Shown here: positions 1-6,845 of the stretch, one piece after another | How positions within the stretch are numbered: position 1 is the first letter of the stretch | How the letters are laid out: every line of letters begins with the position of its first letter | DNA from: Leucobacter sp. Psy1 | Lineage (GTDB): Bacteria > Actinomycetota > Actinomycetes > Actinomycetales > Microbacteriaceae | DNA length: 64,000 nt | Assembly (NCBI RefSeq): GCF_020096995.1 | Contig: NZ_CP083692.1 | Span: 2,852,001 to 2,916,000, forward strand | Reading direction: 5' to 3' | The notes under the pieces: generated by a model | Seen by the model: only the letters and a program-made list of their open reading frames with translations | The model's database searches: none | Told to the model about the DNA's origin: nothing | Position numbers and translations under genes: made by a program

Positions 1-270
1 GTCAACGTTCCGATCATCGCCGCTGGAGCGCTCGTCCGCCCGGGCGACGTGATCATCGCCGACGACGACGGTGTCGTCTGCGTGCCTCGAGAACGAGCGG
101 CAGAGGTCCTCGAGGCCGCGGATCAGCGCCGGGCGAAAGAGGGAGCCGATCGCGCGGCGTACGCCGCCGGCGAGTTGAGCCTGGACCGGAAGGGCCTGCG
201 GCCGCTGCTCGTCGAGTTGGGCGTACGTACACTCTCGCAGGCCGAGTTCGAGAAGCGCGAACCGCGATGA
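1..270 (+). CDS. galC: 4-carboxy-4-hydroxy-2-oxoadipate aldolase, C-terminal part (RraA fold)
   Basis: The reading frame is open from the first base, so the N-terminus lies outside the window; 89 C-terminal residues are visible. They resemble the end of RraA-fold aldolases of the LigK/ProA/GalC group: a VNVPI strand, then GDVIIADDDGVVCVPR, which in the family follows the metal/substrate Arg-Asp region, and a charged C-terminal helix. These enzymes split 4-carboxy-4-hydroxy-2-oxoadipate into pyruvate and oxaloacetate and also decarboxylate oxaloacetate. The stop overlaps the next start as ATGA, and the next gene encodes the matching tautomerase, which supports the GalC/LigK reading over a plain RNase E regulator. 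The catalytic residues are upstream of the window and cannot be checked. Confidence 0.8.
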   Translation, partial: VNVPIIAAGALVRPGDVIIADDDGVVCVPRERAAEVLEAADQRRAKEGADRAAYAAGELSLDRKGLRPLLVELGVRTLSQAEFEKREPR

Positions 271-1394
271 CTCCTCTCCCTGCACCCGAAACCGAGGGGA
301 TCCGCTGCATGCTCTTGCGAGGCGGCACCTCGAAGGGCGCCTACTTTCTCGCGGACGATCTTCCCCGAGAGCGGACATCGATCGACGACCTGATGCTGCG
401 TGTGATGGGCAGCCCCGACGATCGACAGATCGACGGCATCGGGGGCGCGCATCCCCTCACCAGCAAGGTCGCGATCGTCTCCCGATCGGAGGCGCCGGGG
501 ATCGACCTCGACTACCTCTTCCTCCAGGTCGGCGTCGGTTCCGATGTGGTCTCCGACAGCCAGACGTGCGGCAACCTGCTCGCCGGGGTCGGCCCGTTCG
601 CCGTCGAGCGCGGACTCGTGCTTCCGGAGGCGGACCGCACCTCGGTGAGGATCCGGTTGGTCAATACCGGCGACATCGCGACGGCCACTTTTTCCACCCG
701 CGCCGGCACGGTCGAGTACGACGGCGACCAGTCGATCGACGGAGTCCCCGGGAGCGCGGCGCCGATCGAGATCGAGATGGGGGGAACCGAGGCTCGGCTG
801 CTGCCGACCGGTAACGCCGTCGACCTCATCGAGGGGCACCGCGCATCACTGGTGGATTGCGGGATGCCCGTGGTGGTGCTCGATACGTCGGACTGGGGTG
901 TCTCGGGCGACGAGCGCCCGGCAGATTTGGAGGCCGACGCGGGACTCACCGATCGCCTCGAACGGATTCGCATCGAGGCGGGACGCCTGATGGGGCTCGG
1001 CGACGTTACGACGCAGACCGTGCCGAAGGTCATCCTGGTCTCACCCCCTCGGCACGGCGGCACCATCTCGACCCGATCGTTCATCCCGCACCGGGTGCAC
1101 ACCTCCATCGGGGTCCTCATGGCCGCATCCGTCGCCGCGTCCACCCAGATTCCGGGTTCCGTCGGCCACGTCGCCGCCCGAGCTGCCGATCGTCACACCG
1201 TGACGATCGAGCACCCGACCGGCGCGTTCGAGGCGATCGTCGAGGTCGAGGATCGCCCTGGGATCGGCTTCGTCGCCGTCTCCTCCCGCAATCTGCGTAC
1301 CGCACGCAAACTCTTCGACGGCCGCGTCTACCCCAGACCGCGTCGGCCGCTCGTCCATCTCCATCGCACGCAGTCAGAGAGGACCGCACCATGA
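267..1394 (+). CDS. galD: 4-oxalomesaconate tautomerase, PrpF family
   Basis: The 375-residue protein is full length for the PrpF/diaminopimelate-epimerase-like fold. It has the N-terminal RGGTSKG motif (residues 18-24), the GIGGAHPLTSK loop, and a Cys near residue 101 in QTCGN, where the family carries its active-site cysteine. In gallate and protocatechuate 4,5-cleavage, GalD/LigU converts the keto form of 4-oxalomesaconate to the enol form used by the hydratase. Start at the ATG overlapping the upstream stop (ATGA) indicates translational coupling. The downstream dioxygenase is coupled in the same way. A hydratase (GalB/LigJ) is not in the window. 2-methylaconitate isomerase (PrpF proper) is the alternative, but prp genes are absent and the aldolase neighbour argues for GalD. 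Confidence 0.85.
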   Translation: MTPLPAPETEGIRCMLLRGGTSKGAYFLADDLPRERTSIDDLMLRVMGSPDDRQIDGIGGAHPLTSKVAIVSRSEAPGIDLDYLFLQVGVGSDVVSDSQTCGNLLAGVGPFAVERGLVLPEADRTSVRIRLVNTGDIATATFSTRAGTVEYDGDQSIDGVPGSAAPIEIEMGGTEARLLPTGNAVDLIEGHRASLVDCGMPVVVLDTSDWGVSGDERPADLEADAGLTDRLERIRIEAGRLMGLGDVTTQTVPKVILVSPPRHGGTISTRSFIPHRVHTSIGVLMAASVAASTQIPGSVGHVAARAADRHTVTIEHPTGAFEAIVEVEDRPGIGFVAVSSRNLRTARKLFDGRVYPRPRRPLVHLHRTQSERTAP

Positions 1395-2341
1395 CCGATT
1401 CGACCGCTTTCGACGTCGCCCACCTGGCGAACGTCGAGCTGTTGACGCCCAAGTTCGAGGAGAGCCTCTGGTTCTTCCGAGACCTGCTCGCCATGCGGGT
1501 CGTCGAGCAGTCCGACGGCGTCGCTTACCTCCGTACCTGGGACGATTACGAGCGATACACGATCAAACTCACCGCCTCCGATGCAGCGGGGGTGGGCCGA
1601 ACCTCGTTCCGGGCGGCCAGCCAGGAGGCGCTCGAACGCCGCGTCGCCGCGATCGAAGCCCTCGGGCTCGGCGAGGGATGGGTCGACGGCGAGGTCGGCA
1701 CGGGGCCGACGTTCATGTTCCGCGACCCCGACGGCCACTCGATGGCGCTCTACTACGAGACAGAGCGCTATGTCGCCGGCGACGAGGACCGGCCCGCGTT
1801 GAAGAACCAGGCGTCCGCATTCCCCGGACGCGGCGTCAACGCGCGCCGCATCGATCACATCAACTACCTCGGGAAGGACGTGGAGGCCAACGGCGAGTTC
1901 CTCGCCCAGGCGCTCGGAATGCGCGAGAGCGAGCGGATCCGCCTCGACAGCGGAAAGTTCGCAGCCTGGTGGTTCCACTTCGGCCTGAAATCGTACGATG
2001 TCGTCTACAGCGACGATTGGAAGAAGCACGGAAACCGCCTGCATCACATCGCGTTTGCGCCCGACACTCGTGAAGACATCCTGAAAGCCGCGGACATTTT
2101 CCTCGAGAACGGCATCTACATCGAATCGGGCCCCCACAAGCACGCCATCAACCAGACGTTCTTCCTCTACGTCTGGGAGCCAGGAGGCAATCGCATCGAA
2201 TTCGCGAACGCCGGAGCGCGCCTGCTGCTCGACCCCGACCAGCCGGTCGTCGAGTGGAGCGAGGAGGAGCGGAAGAAGGGCCAGGCCTGGGGTATGAAGA
2301 CGATCGAGAGCTTCCACACCCACGGGACCCCGGTGGTGTAA
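1391..2341 (+). CDS. Type I (VOC) extradiol ring-cleavage dioxygenase
   Basis: A 316-residue protein with two vicinal-oxygen-chelate modules, like catechol 2,3-dioxygenases. Candidate Fe(II) ligands sit at the spacing known from XylE: His156 in RIDHINY, one His of the LHH pair at 218-219, and Glu270 in GGNRIEF. An RBS (AGAGGA) lies 7 nt before the ATG, and the start overlaps the galD stop as ATGA. Its partners belong to the gallate/protocatechuate 4,5-pathway, where the ring-cleaving enzyme is normally an unrelated LigAB/DesB protein, so this VOC enzyme may cleave gallate, protocatechuate or a relative. It is paralogous to the dioxygenase at 20401-21363. Substrate is not readable from sequence. 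Confidence 0.85.
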   Translation: MTDSTAFDVAHLANVELLTPKFEESLWFFRDLLAMRVVEQSDGVAYLRTWDDYERYTIKLTASDAAGVGRTSFRAASQEALERRVAAIEALGLGEGWVDGEVGTGPTFMFRDPDGHSMALYYETERYVAGDEDRPALKNQASAFPGRGVNARRIDHINYLGKDVEANGEFLAQALGMRESERIRLDSGKFAAWWFHFGLKSYDVVYSDDWKKHGNRLHHIAFAPDTREDILKAADIFLENGIYIESGPHKHAINQTFFLYVWEPGGNRIEFANAGARLLLDPDQPVVEWSEEERKKGQAWGMKTIESFHTHGTPVV

Positions 2342-2359
2342 GCCGCCGCAGGGGGTCCG

Positions 2360-3586
2360 CTAAGCGACGGTCAGTCGCATCGGCAGCGACTCGAAACCGC
2401 GCAGCGTGTTGTTGAGGTGTCGGCGGACCGGACCGGCGGATTCCAGGGCGGTCACCCGGTCGAGCAGCGCATCGAGCACGGAGATCGCCTCGAGCCTGGC
2501 GATGTGCTGGCCGACGCACTGGTGCAACCCCATACCGAACGCCACATGACCTGAGGGGTCGCGATCCAGATCGAACGCGTGCGGCTCGTCCCAGCGACGC
2601 CGATCGCGGTTCGCCGCCCCCAGGAACATCAGGACTTTCTCCCCCTCGGGGATGTGCACGCCCGCGATCTCGACGGGCCTCGTCGTGGTGCGGAAGAAGG
2701 TCTGCACGGGGGACTCGAGACGCACGGCCTCTTCGAAGACACGAGGGAGCAGCGACCGCTGCTCACGCACACGGGTCCAGTCCTCGGGCCGATCCGCCAT
2801 CGCACGCAGCACCGCGGCGATGCCGGTGACGGTCGTATCGACGCCCGCCGTCAGGAGAGAGCGCACCACGAGGGGGGCCTGCTCCCGGGTGATGTCGCCC
2901 CGATCCGCTGCACCCCAGATCTGCGCACCGATGCTCCCTGCCGTCAAGCGTTCGCGTGCGCACTGCTCCCCCACCCACGCCACCGCCGGGCCGATCCGAG
3001 CCTGGGCGTCGGTGACGAGTCGGTTCTGCGGCCCGAACGCGTTGAACGCGAAGTCCCCGTACGGGAGCAGGTATTCGCGCCCTTCTGCGCCGATCCCCAC
3101 TGCGTCGGGGAACACCCGCAGGGGAAACACCTCCGCGAGGTCGGATACGGCATCGAACTCCCGGCCGTGCGCGAGCAGTTCGTCGACGACTTCGACGGCA
3201 TCGGATCTCCACTGCTCCTCGAGAGCGCGGAGCCTCCGAGGGGAGAGCAGCTTCTGGAGCACCGACCTCGGCGCGTCGTGCCGAGGGGGATCCGCCTCGA
3301 GCAGCACGCTCGGCGGACGCCAGGGCGCCTCTCGTGTGAAGTCGGCAAGGCCGACTCCAGCTGCGGACTGCAGCCCCTGCCAGTCTGTGAGTGCGCGATG
3401 CACTTCGTCGTAACGCGCGACCGCGTAGACGCCGTACGGTTCGAGGAACGTCACGGGTGCCGTCTCACGAAGCTCCTCGTGGAACGGCATCGGGTCGGCG
3501 AGGAACGCCTCCGAGAACGGATCGATATCGAGCGGCGGCGCCTCGGTCAATGTCGAGGTGCGTGCTGCAGGGGTGCGGTCATGCAT
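2360..3586 (-). CDS. Cytochrome P450, CYP199-like aromatic O-demethylase
   Basis: A 408-residue soluble P450 with I-helix AGVDTT, ExxR in EEAVRLE and the heme loop FGMGLHQCVGQ (thiolate Cys about 357). Long stretches follow CYP199A enzymes, which O-demethylate 4-methoxybenzoates: WRPPS.LLEADPP, SPVQTFFRTTTRPVE, GEKVLMFLGAANRD and the C-terminal NNTLRGFESLP. The start at 3586 is preferred to the ATG at 3598 because GGAGG ends 5 nt before it. The B-C loop reads SAAGVGLAD where CYP199A has SSRGVGLSD, so a carboxylate-contacting Arg is Ala here; the Arg-Ser pair preceding the I-helix AGVDTT is kept. It lies 32 bp downstream of its reductase gene, in one operon. Likely role: unmasking a methoxylated aromatic for the ring-cleavage genes. 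Confidence 0.88.
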   Translation of the reverse strand: MHDRTPAARTSTLTEAPPLDIDPFSEAFLADPMPFHEELRETAPVTFLEPYGVYAVARYDEVHRALTDWQGLQSAAGVGLADFTREAPWRPPSVLLEADPPRHDAPRSVLQKLLSPRRLRALEEQWRSDAVEVVDELLAHGREFDAVSDLAEVFPLRVFPDAVGIGAEGREYLLPYGDFAFNAFGPQNRLVTDAQARIGPAVAWVGEQCARERLTAGSIGAQIWGAADRGDITREQAPLVVRSLLTAGVDTTVTGIAAVLRAMADRPEDWTRVREQRSLLPRVFEEAVRLESPVQTFFRTTTRPVEIAGVHIPEGEKVLMFLGAANRDRRRWDEPHAFDLDRDPSGHVAFGMGLHQCVGQHIARLEAISVLDALLDRVTALESAGPVRRHLNNTLRGFESLPMRLTVA

Positions 3587-3618
3587 GGCTGCCTCCATTG
3601 GCTGCGTGTGCTCGGATG

Positions 3619-4599
3619 TCAGAGGTCGAGAACGAGCCGGGCACTCCGGCTGCGCGACACGCAGGGGAACATGCAGGTGCCCAGCTGCCGCTCGTCGTCA
3701 TCGAGCAGGGAATCGCGGTGGTCGGGGTCTCCGGCGAGCACCCCGGTCTCGCACGTGCCGCACACCCCCTGCGCGCAGGAGGTGATCACATCGACCCCCG
3801 ATCTGCGCAGCGCATCAGCGACGCTCTCCGCAGGATCGACAGTGGCTGTAACCCCGCTGCGAGACGCGACCACCTCGAACGGGGTCGAGATCGTGCTCCC
3901 CTGGATCTCGGCCGTGAAACGCTCGATGCGCGGCGGGAGTCCGCCCGGGAGGGCGCCCCAATTCTCGATCTCATCGAGGAGGCGCGCGGGGCCGCACGCG
4001 AACACCCGAATGCGGGGATCACGAGGGCGCCACTCATCGAGACGGGCGCGCCCCAGCCTCCCCGCATCGTGCACCGCAACGAAATTCTGTTCGCTCGCGA
4101 GCAACTCGAGCTCCTCGAGCGCCGCGAGACGCGCGGTGCTGCGCCCGAGGTACAGCAGCCGCCAGGGCACAGCGAGGCGACGCGCCTGATCGATCATCGG
4201 CAGTATCGGCGTGATGCCGATGCCGCCAGCCACGAAGAGGTACTCCTCCGCGGGTGCCATGCGGAAGTGATTCCGCGGACCCCCGAACGCTACGACTTCG
4301 CCCTCCCCCACCTCGTCGTGGAGCTCGGCGGAACCGCCCCTGCCCGCAGCATCCCGCTGCACCATGATCGTGTATGCATCAGCCCGCCACCGGTCCCCGC
4401 ACAGAGAGTACTGCCGGACCGCACCGCTGCGCGGGAGAACGATGTCGATGTGCGCTCCAGGCGCCCAATCCGGCAGTCGCCCTCCGTCAACGCTCTCGAG
4501 CACGAATTCGACGACATCCTCGGCGACGCTCCGCTTGCGCGCGACGCGCAGAGCGGTGGAAAGGGTGTGGCTCATGCCCACATTCTGAGTTCCCGACAT
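3619..4599 (-). CDS. PDR/VanB-type ferredoxin reductase, P450 electron donor
   Basis: A 326-residue flavin reductase in phthalate-dioxygenase-reductase order. An N-terminal flavin domain with RQYSLCG is followed by an NAD(P)H domain with GGIGITPILPM, then a C-terminal plant-type [2Fe-2S] domain with CAQGVCGTC and a later Cys near GTCMFPC. It carries electrons from NAD(P)H through flavin to the iron-sulfur centre and, given the operon, on to the P450. Such reductases usually serve Rieske oxygenases (VanB), and none is seen nearby. The start is uncertain: the ATG at 4599 or the internal ATG at 4575; neither has a strong RBS. The gene diverges from an IclR regulator. Confidence 0.85.
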   Translation of the reverse strand: MSGTQNVGMSHTLSTALRVARKRSVAEDVVEFVLESVDGGRLPDWAPGAHIDIVLPRSGAVRQYSLCGDRWRADAYTIMVQRDAAGRGGSAELHDEVGEGEVVAFGGPRNHFRMAPAEEYLFVAGGIGITPILPMIDQARRLAVPWRLLYLGRSTARLAALEELELLASEQNFVAVHDAGRLGRARLDEWRPRDPRIRVFACGPARLLDEIENWGALPGGLPPRIERFTAEIQGSTISTPFEVVASRSGVTATVDPAESVADALRRSGVDVITSCAQGVCGTCETGVLAGDPDHRDSLLDDDERQLGTCMFPCVSRSRSARLVLDL

Positions 4600-4615
4600 G
4601 CCCGGGTGGGCTACT

Positions 4616-4654
4616 ATTCCATTGAACGGAATCCACGCTGCATATCTGTGGATT
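4616..4654. promoter_or_regulatory. Two overlapping inverted repeats, candidate IclR operators
   Basis: In the 86-bp gap between the divergent reductase and regulator genes lie ATTCC-N7-GGAAT (4616-4632) and, overlapping it, a perfect 7-bp-arm repeat AATCCAC-N11-GTGGATT (4630-4654). IclR proteins bind such dyads between their own gene and the target operon. Assignment to the adjacent regulator is inferred. Confidence 0.5.
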
Positions 4655-4685
4655 CGACATCTGGCAATGGGGCCTGGAGGTGCCG

Positions 4686-5564
4686 ATGGCGAGAAAGTCC
4701 GATGGTGAATCGGTGCTCGGCAAACACCTCCGCATCCTCGACGCGTTCGAGCCCCAACGTCCGGAGCTCACCCTCACCGAGATCGTCGGAATCACCGGCC
4801 TGGCGACCTCCTCGACGCATCGACTCCTCAAAGAACTCCTCGAAGAAGGCCTGGTCGAGCGAGCGCCGGGGCGTCTATACCGGCTCGGCACCCGCCTCTG
4901 GGAGTACGCGTCCCGCACCCCGGGTGCGCTCGGACTGCGCGAACTTGCCCGGCCCTGGCTCGATGCCGTGCACGTGAGAGTGCGCCAGCACACCCAACTC
5001 GCCGTGCTCCGCGGCCACGAGGTTCTCTTCATCGACCGGCAGTCCACACGCGACGCGGTCGTCAATGCGACGCTGATCGGTGGCCGCATCCCCGTTCCCC
5101 TGAGCTCGAGCGGCATCGTTCTGCTCGCTCACGCGGAAGAGAATCTCGTCGATGCCGTGATCGCCGAGGGGTGGCCCCGAACGACGCGCGAGACACCGGC
5201 TGACGGACCCGAGCTCCGTCAGCTCCTGCGTCAGGCGCACGCACGCGGGCACGCGGTCTGCGACGGGTTCATCCACGAGCAGTCCCGCGGCATCGCGGTC
5301 CCGGTCATGGGACAGTATGGTGCGCCAGTAGCTGCGCTCGGTGTGGTCGTCGCGCGCGACGACACTCCCGTGCTCGGCACCGTAGAGCTGCTCAAGGGCG
5401 CAGCGAAAGGCATCTCTCAGGCACTGCTCTCGACCGAGACGGGCATCCAACCCCTCCTCACCACGTCCCGGGCTTCACTCGAATACTTCGCAACGCTCGA
5501 CGCCGACGAAGACGTCGAGCACCGGCGCATGCACCGGGAGCGCCACTCCGAGACGATCCGCTAG
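4686..5564 (+). CDS. IclR-family transcriptional regulator of the P450/reductase operon
   Basis: A 292-residue regulator. The N-terminal winged helix (LTLTEIVGITGLATSSTHRL, about residues 25-50) is followed by a GAF-like IclR effector domain. The family binds small aromatic or aliphatic acids in the C-terminal domain. The start at 4686 has GGAGG 5 nt upstream; the GTG at 4680 overlaps that RBS and is less likely. It is divergent from the reductase/P450 operon and is probably its regulator. The end of the gene converges with the next: both stop codons fall in the same CTAG (5561-5564). The effector could be the methoxylated substrate or a ring-cleavage product. Confidence 0.85.
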   Translation: MARKSDGESVLGKHLRILDAFEPQRPELTLTEIVGITGLATSSTHRLLKELLEEGLVERAPGRLYRLGTRLWEYASRTPGALGLRELARPWLDAVHVRVRQHTQLAVLRGHEVLFIDRQSTRDAVVNATLIGGRIPVPLSSSGIVLLAHAEENLVDAVIAEGWPRTTRETPADGPELRQLLRQAHARGHAVCDGFIHEQSRGIAVPVMGQYGAPVAALGVVVARDDTPVLGTVELLKGAAKGISQALLSTETGIQPLLTTSRASLEYFATLDADEDVEHRRMHRERHSETIR

Positions 5565-6769
5565 ACCCGCTTCGCCGCTCGGCGCGCCCCTTCGCCCAAC
5601 GACTCGAGCTTCGCCCAGGCGATCTGCTCGTGCACGCGACCCCCGAGACCGCAGTCAGTGGCGGCGATCACCCGCTCGGGGCCGACGATCTTCGCGAAGC
5701 GCTCGATGCGCTGCGCCACGAGATCGGGGTGCTCGACGAGGTTCGTGGAGTGGCCGACGACGCCCGGCACCAGGATGAGGTCGTCGGGAATGAGGTCCCG
5801 CTGCTCCTCCCACACGGCCCACTCGTGCTCGTGACGCGCGTTCGCGGCCTCGAAGGAGATCTGGCCGACGTTGGCGCCGAGTACCGTCTTCAGGATGTGG
5901 CGCAGTTCGATGTCGGTGGTGTGGGGTCCGTGCCAGGAACCCCAGCACAGGTGCAGGCGCACCTGTTCCTTCGGCAGCCCTCGGATCGCCTCGTTGATCG
6001 CATCGATCCTGATCTGCGTGAACGCCAGATAGTCCTCCACCGAGGGCTCCGGGTTGATCTGATCCCAGTTCTCGGCCAGTGACGGGTCGTCGAGCTGCAC
6101 GATGAGGCCCGCATCGGTGATGGCGCGGTACTCCTCACGCAGAGCGGCAACCCAGGCGTCGATGTGCTGCTGCTCGGTGTCGTAGTAGGCGTTCTCGATC
6201 CGGGCGGCGGATCCCGGCGCGATCGCCGTGAGGAATCCGCGCTCGCCCTCGCGGAGGGCGGCACTCAGGTTGCGCGTGTCCGCGGCAACCGCGCCCTGAC
6301 CCGTGTAGCGGATCGGGCCGGTCGTCGCGGGGAACGCGGTCGCGTTCTTGCCGACCGAGATGCCGCTGCCTGGATCCTGGTACGCCTCGGCGAACGCCGT
6401 CCAGTCACGGCGGTCCGGGAACGAGGTGAGTCTGATATCGCCGGGTTCCGACCGCACCGGCGTCTGGCTGAAGATGTCCTGCCCGGTGAGTTCGAGCCCT
6501 GACGTGCGCTGGAACGAGTACGTCCACCACGCCCCGTAGTCGACGGCGTTCGACATGGCCTTGCCGAACTCTCCGTCGCCTGGCTGCGTGATCCCGATCT
6601 GCCGCTGCCGGTCGACGACGTCGCGAACGGCTTCCGCCACGAGCGCCGTGAATTCCGGCGTCTCGCGAAGCGTGAACCCGTCGTCGGCGAACTCGCGAGC
6701 GGCATTCGCCGCGATGAGGGCTTCGGTGCGGGGCAGGCTTCCGGCGGTGGTGGTCTCGATGGTGGTCAT
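5561..6769 (-). CDS. Cobalamin-independent methionine synthase II-like (MetE C-terminal fold) protein
   Basis: A 402-residue protein with only the catalytic barrel of MetE. Candidate zinc ligands are visible as His-x-Cys in LHLCWGSWHG and a distal Cys in ATDCGLGG. MetE itself is about 750 residues; short forms act as methyl or alkyl transferases to thiols, and the true substrate is often unknown. The ATG at 6769 begins the conserved sequence; the longer open frame upstream is out of character and overlaps the downstream end of the acyl-CoA synthetase. Its place beside an aromatic O-demethylation locus suggests methyl or C1 handling, but that is weak inference. It is transcribed in the same direction as the acyl-CoA synthetase upstream. 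Confidence 0.8.
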   Translation of the reverse strand: MTTIETTTAGSLPRTEALIAANAAREFADDGFTLRETPEFTALVAEAVRDVVDRQRQIGITQPGDGEFGKAMSNAVDYGAWWTYSFQRTSGLELTGQDIFSQTPVRSEPGDIRLTSFPDRRDWTAFAEAYQDPGSGISVGKNATAFPATTGPIRYTGQGAVAADTRNLSAALREGERGFLTAIAPGSAARIENAYYDTEQQHIDAWVAALREEYRAITDAGLIVQLDDPSLAENWDQINPEPSVEDYLAFTQIRIDAINEAIRGLPKEQVRLHLCWGSWHGPHTTDIELRHILKTVLGANVGQISFEAANARHEHEWAVWEEQRDLIPDDLILVPGVVGHSTNLVEHPDLVAQRIERFAKIVGPERVIAATDCGLGGRVHEQIAWAKLESLGEGARRAAKRV

Positions 6770-6845
6770 GCAGGCGAGACTAGTGAGGATCGCGCCTGGG
6801 TCCCAGTCGGGTGACCTCGTATGACACGATCCTCCGCGGCGACGG

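Noticed and set aside
2579..4189. 536-codon plus-strand frame opposite the P450 and reductase genes
   Set aside because: Crosses two well-supported genes; Arg/His/Cys-rich product without recognisable domain.
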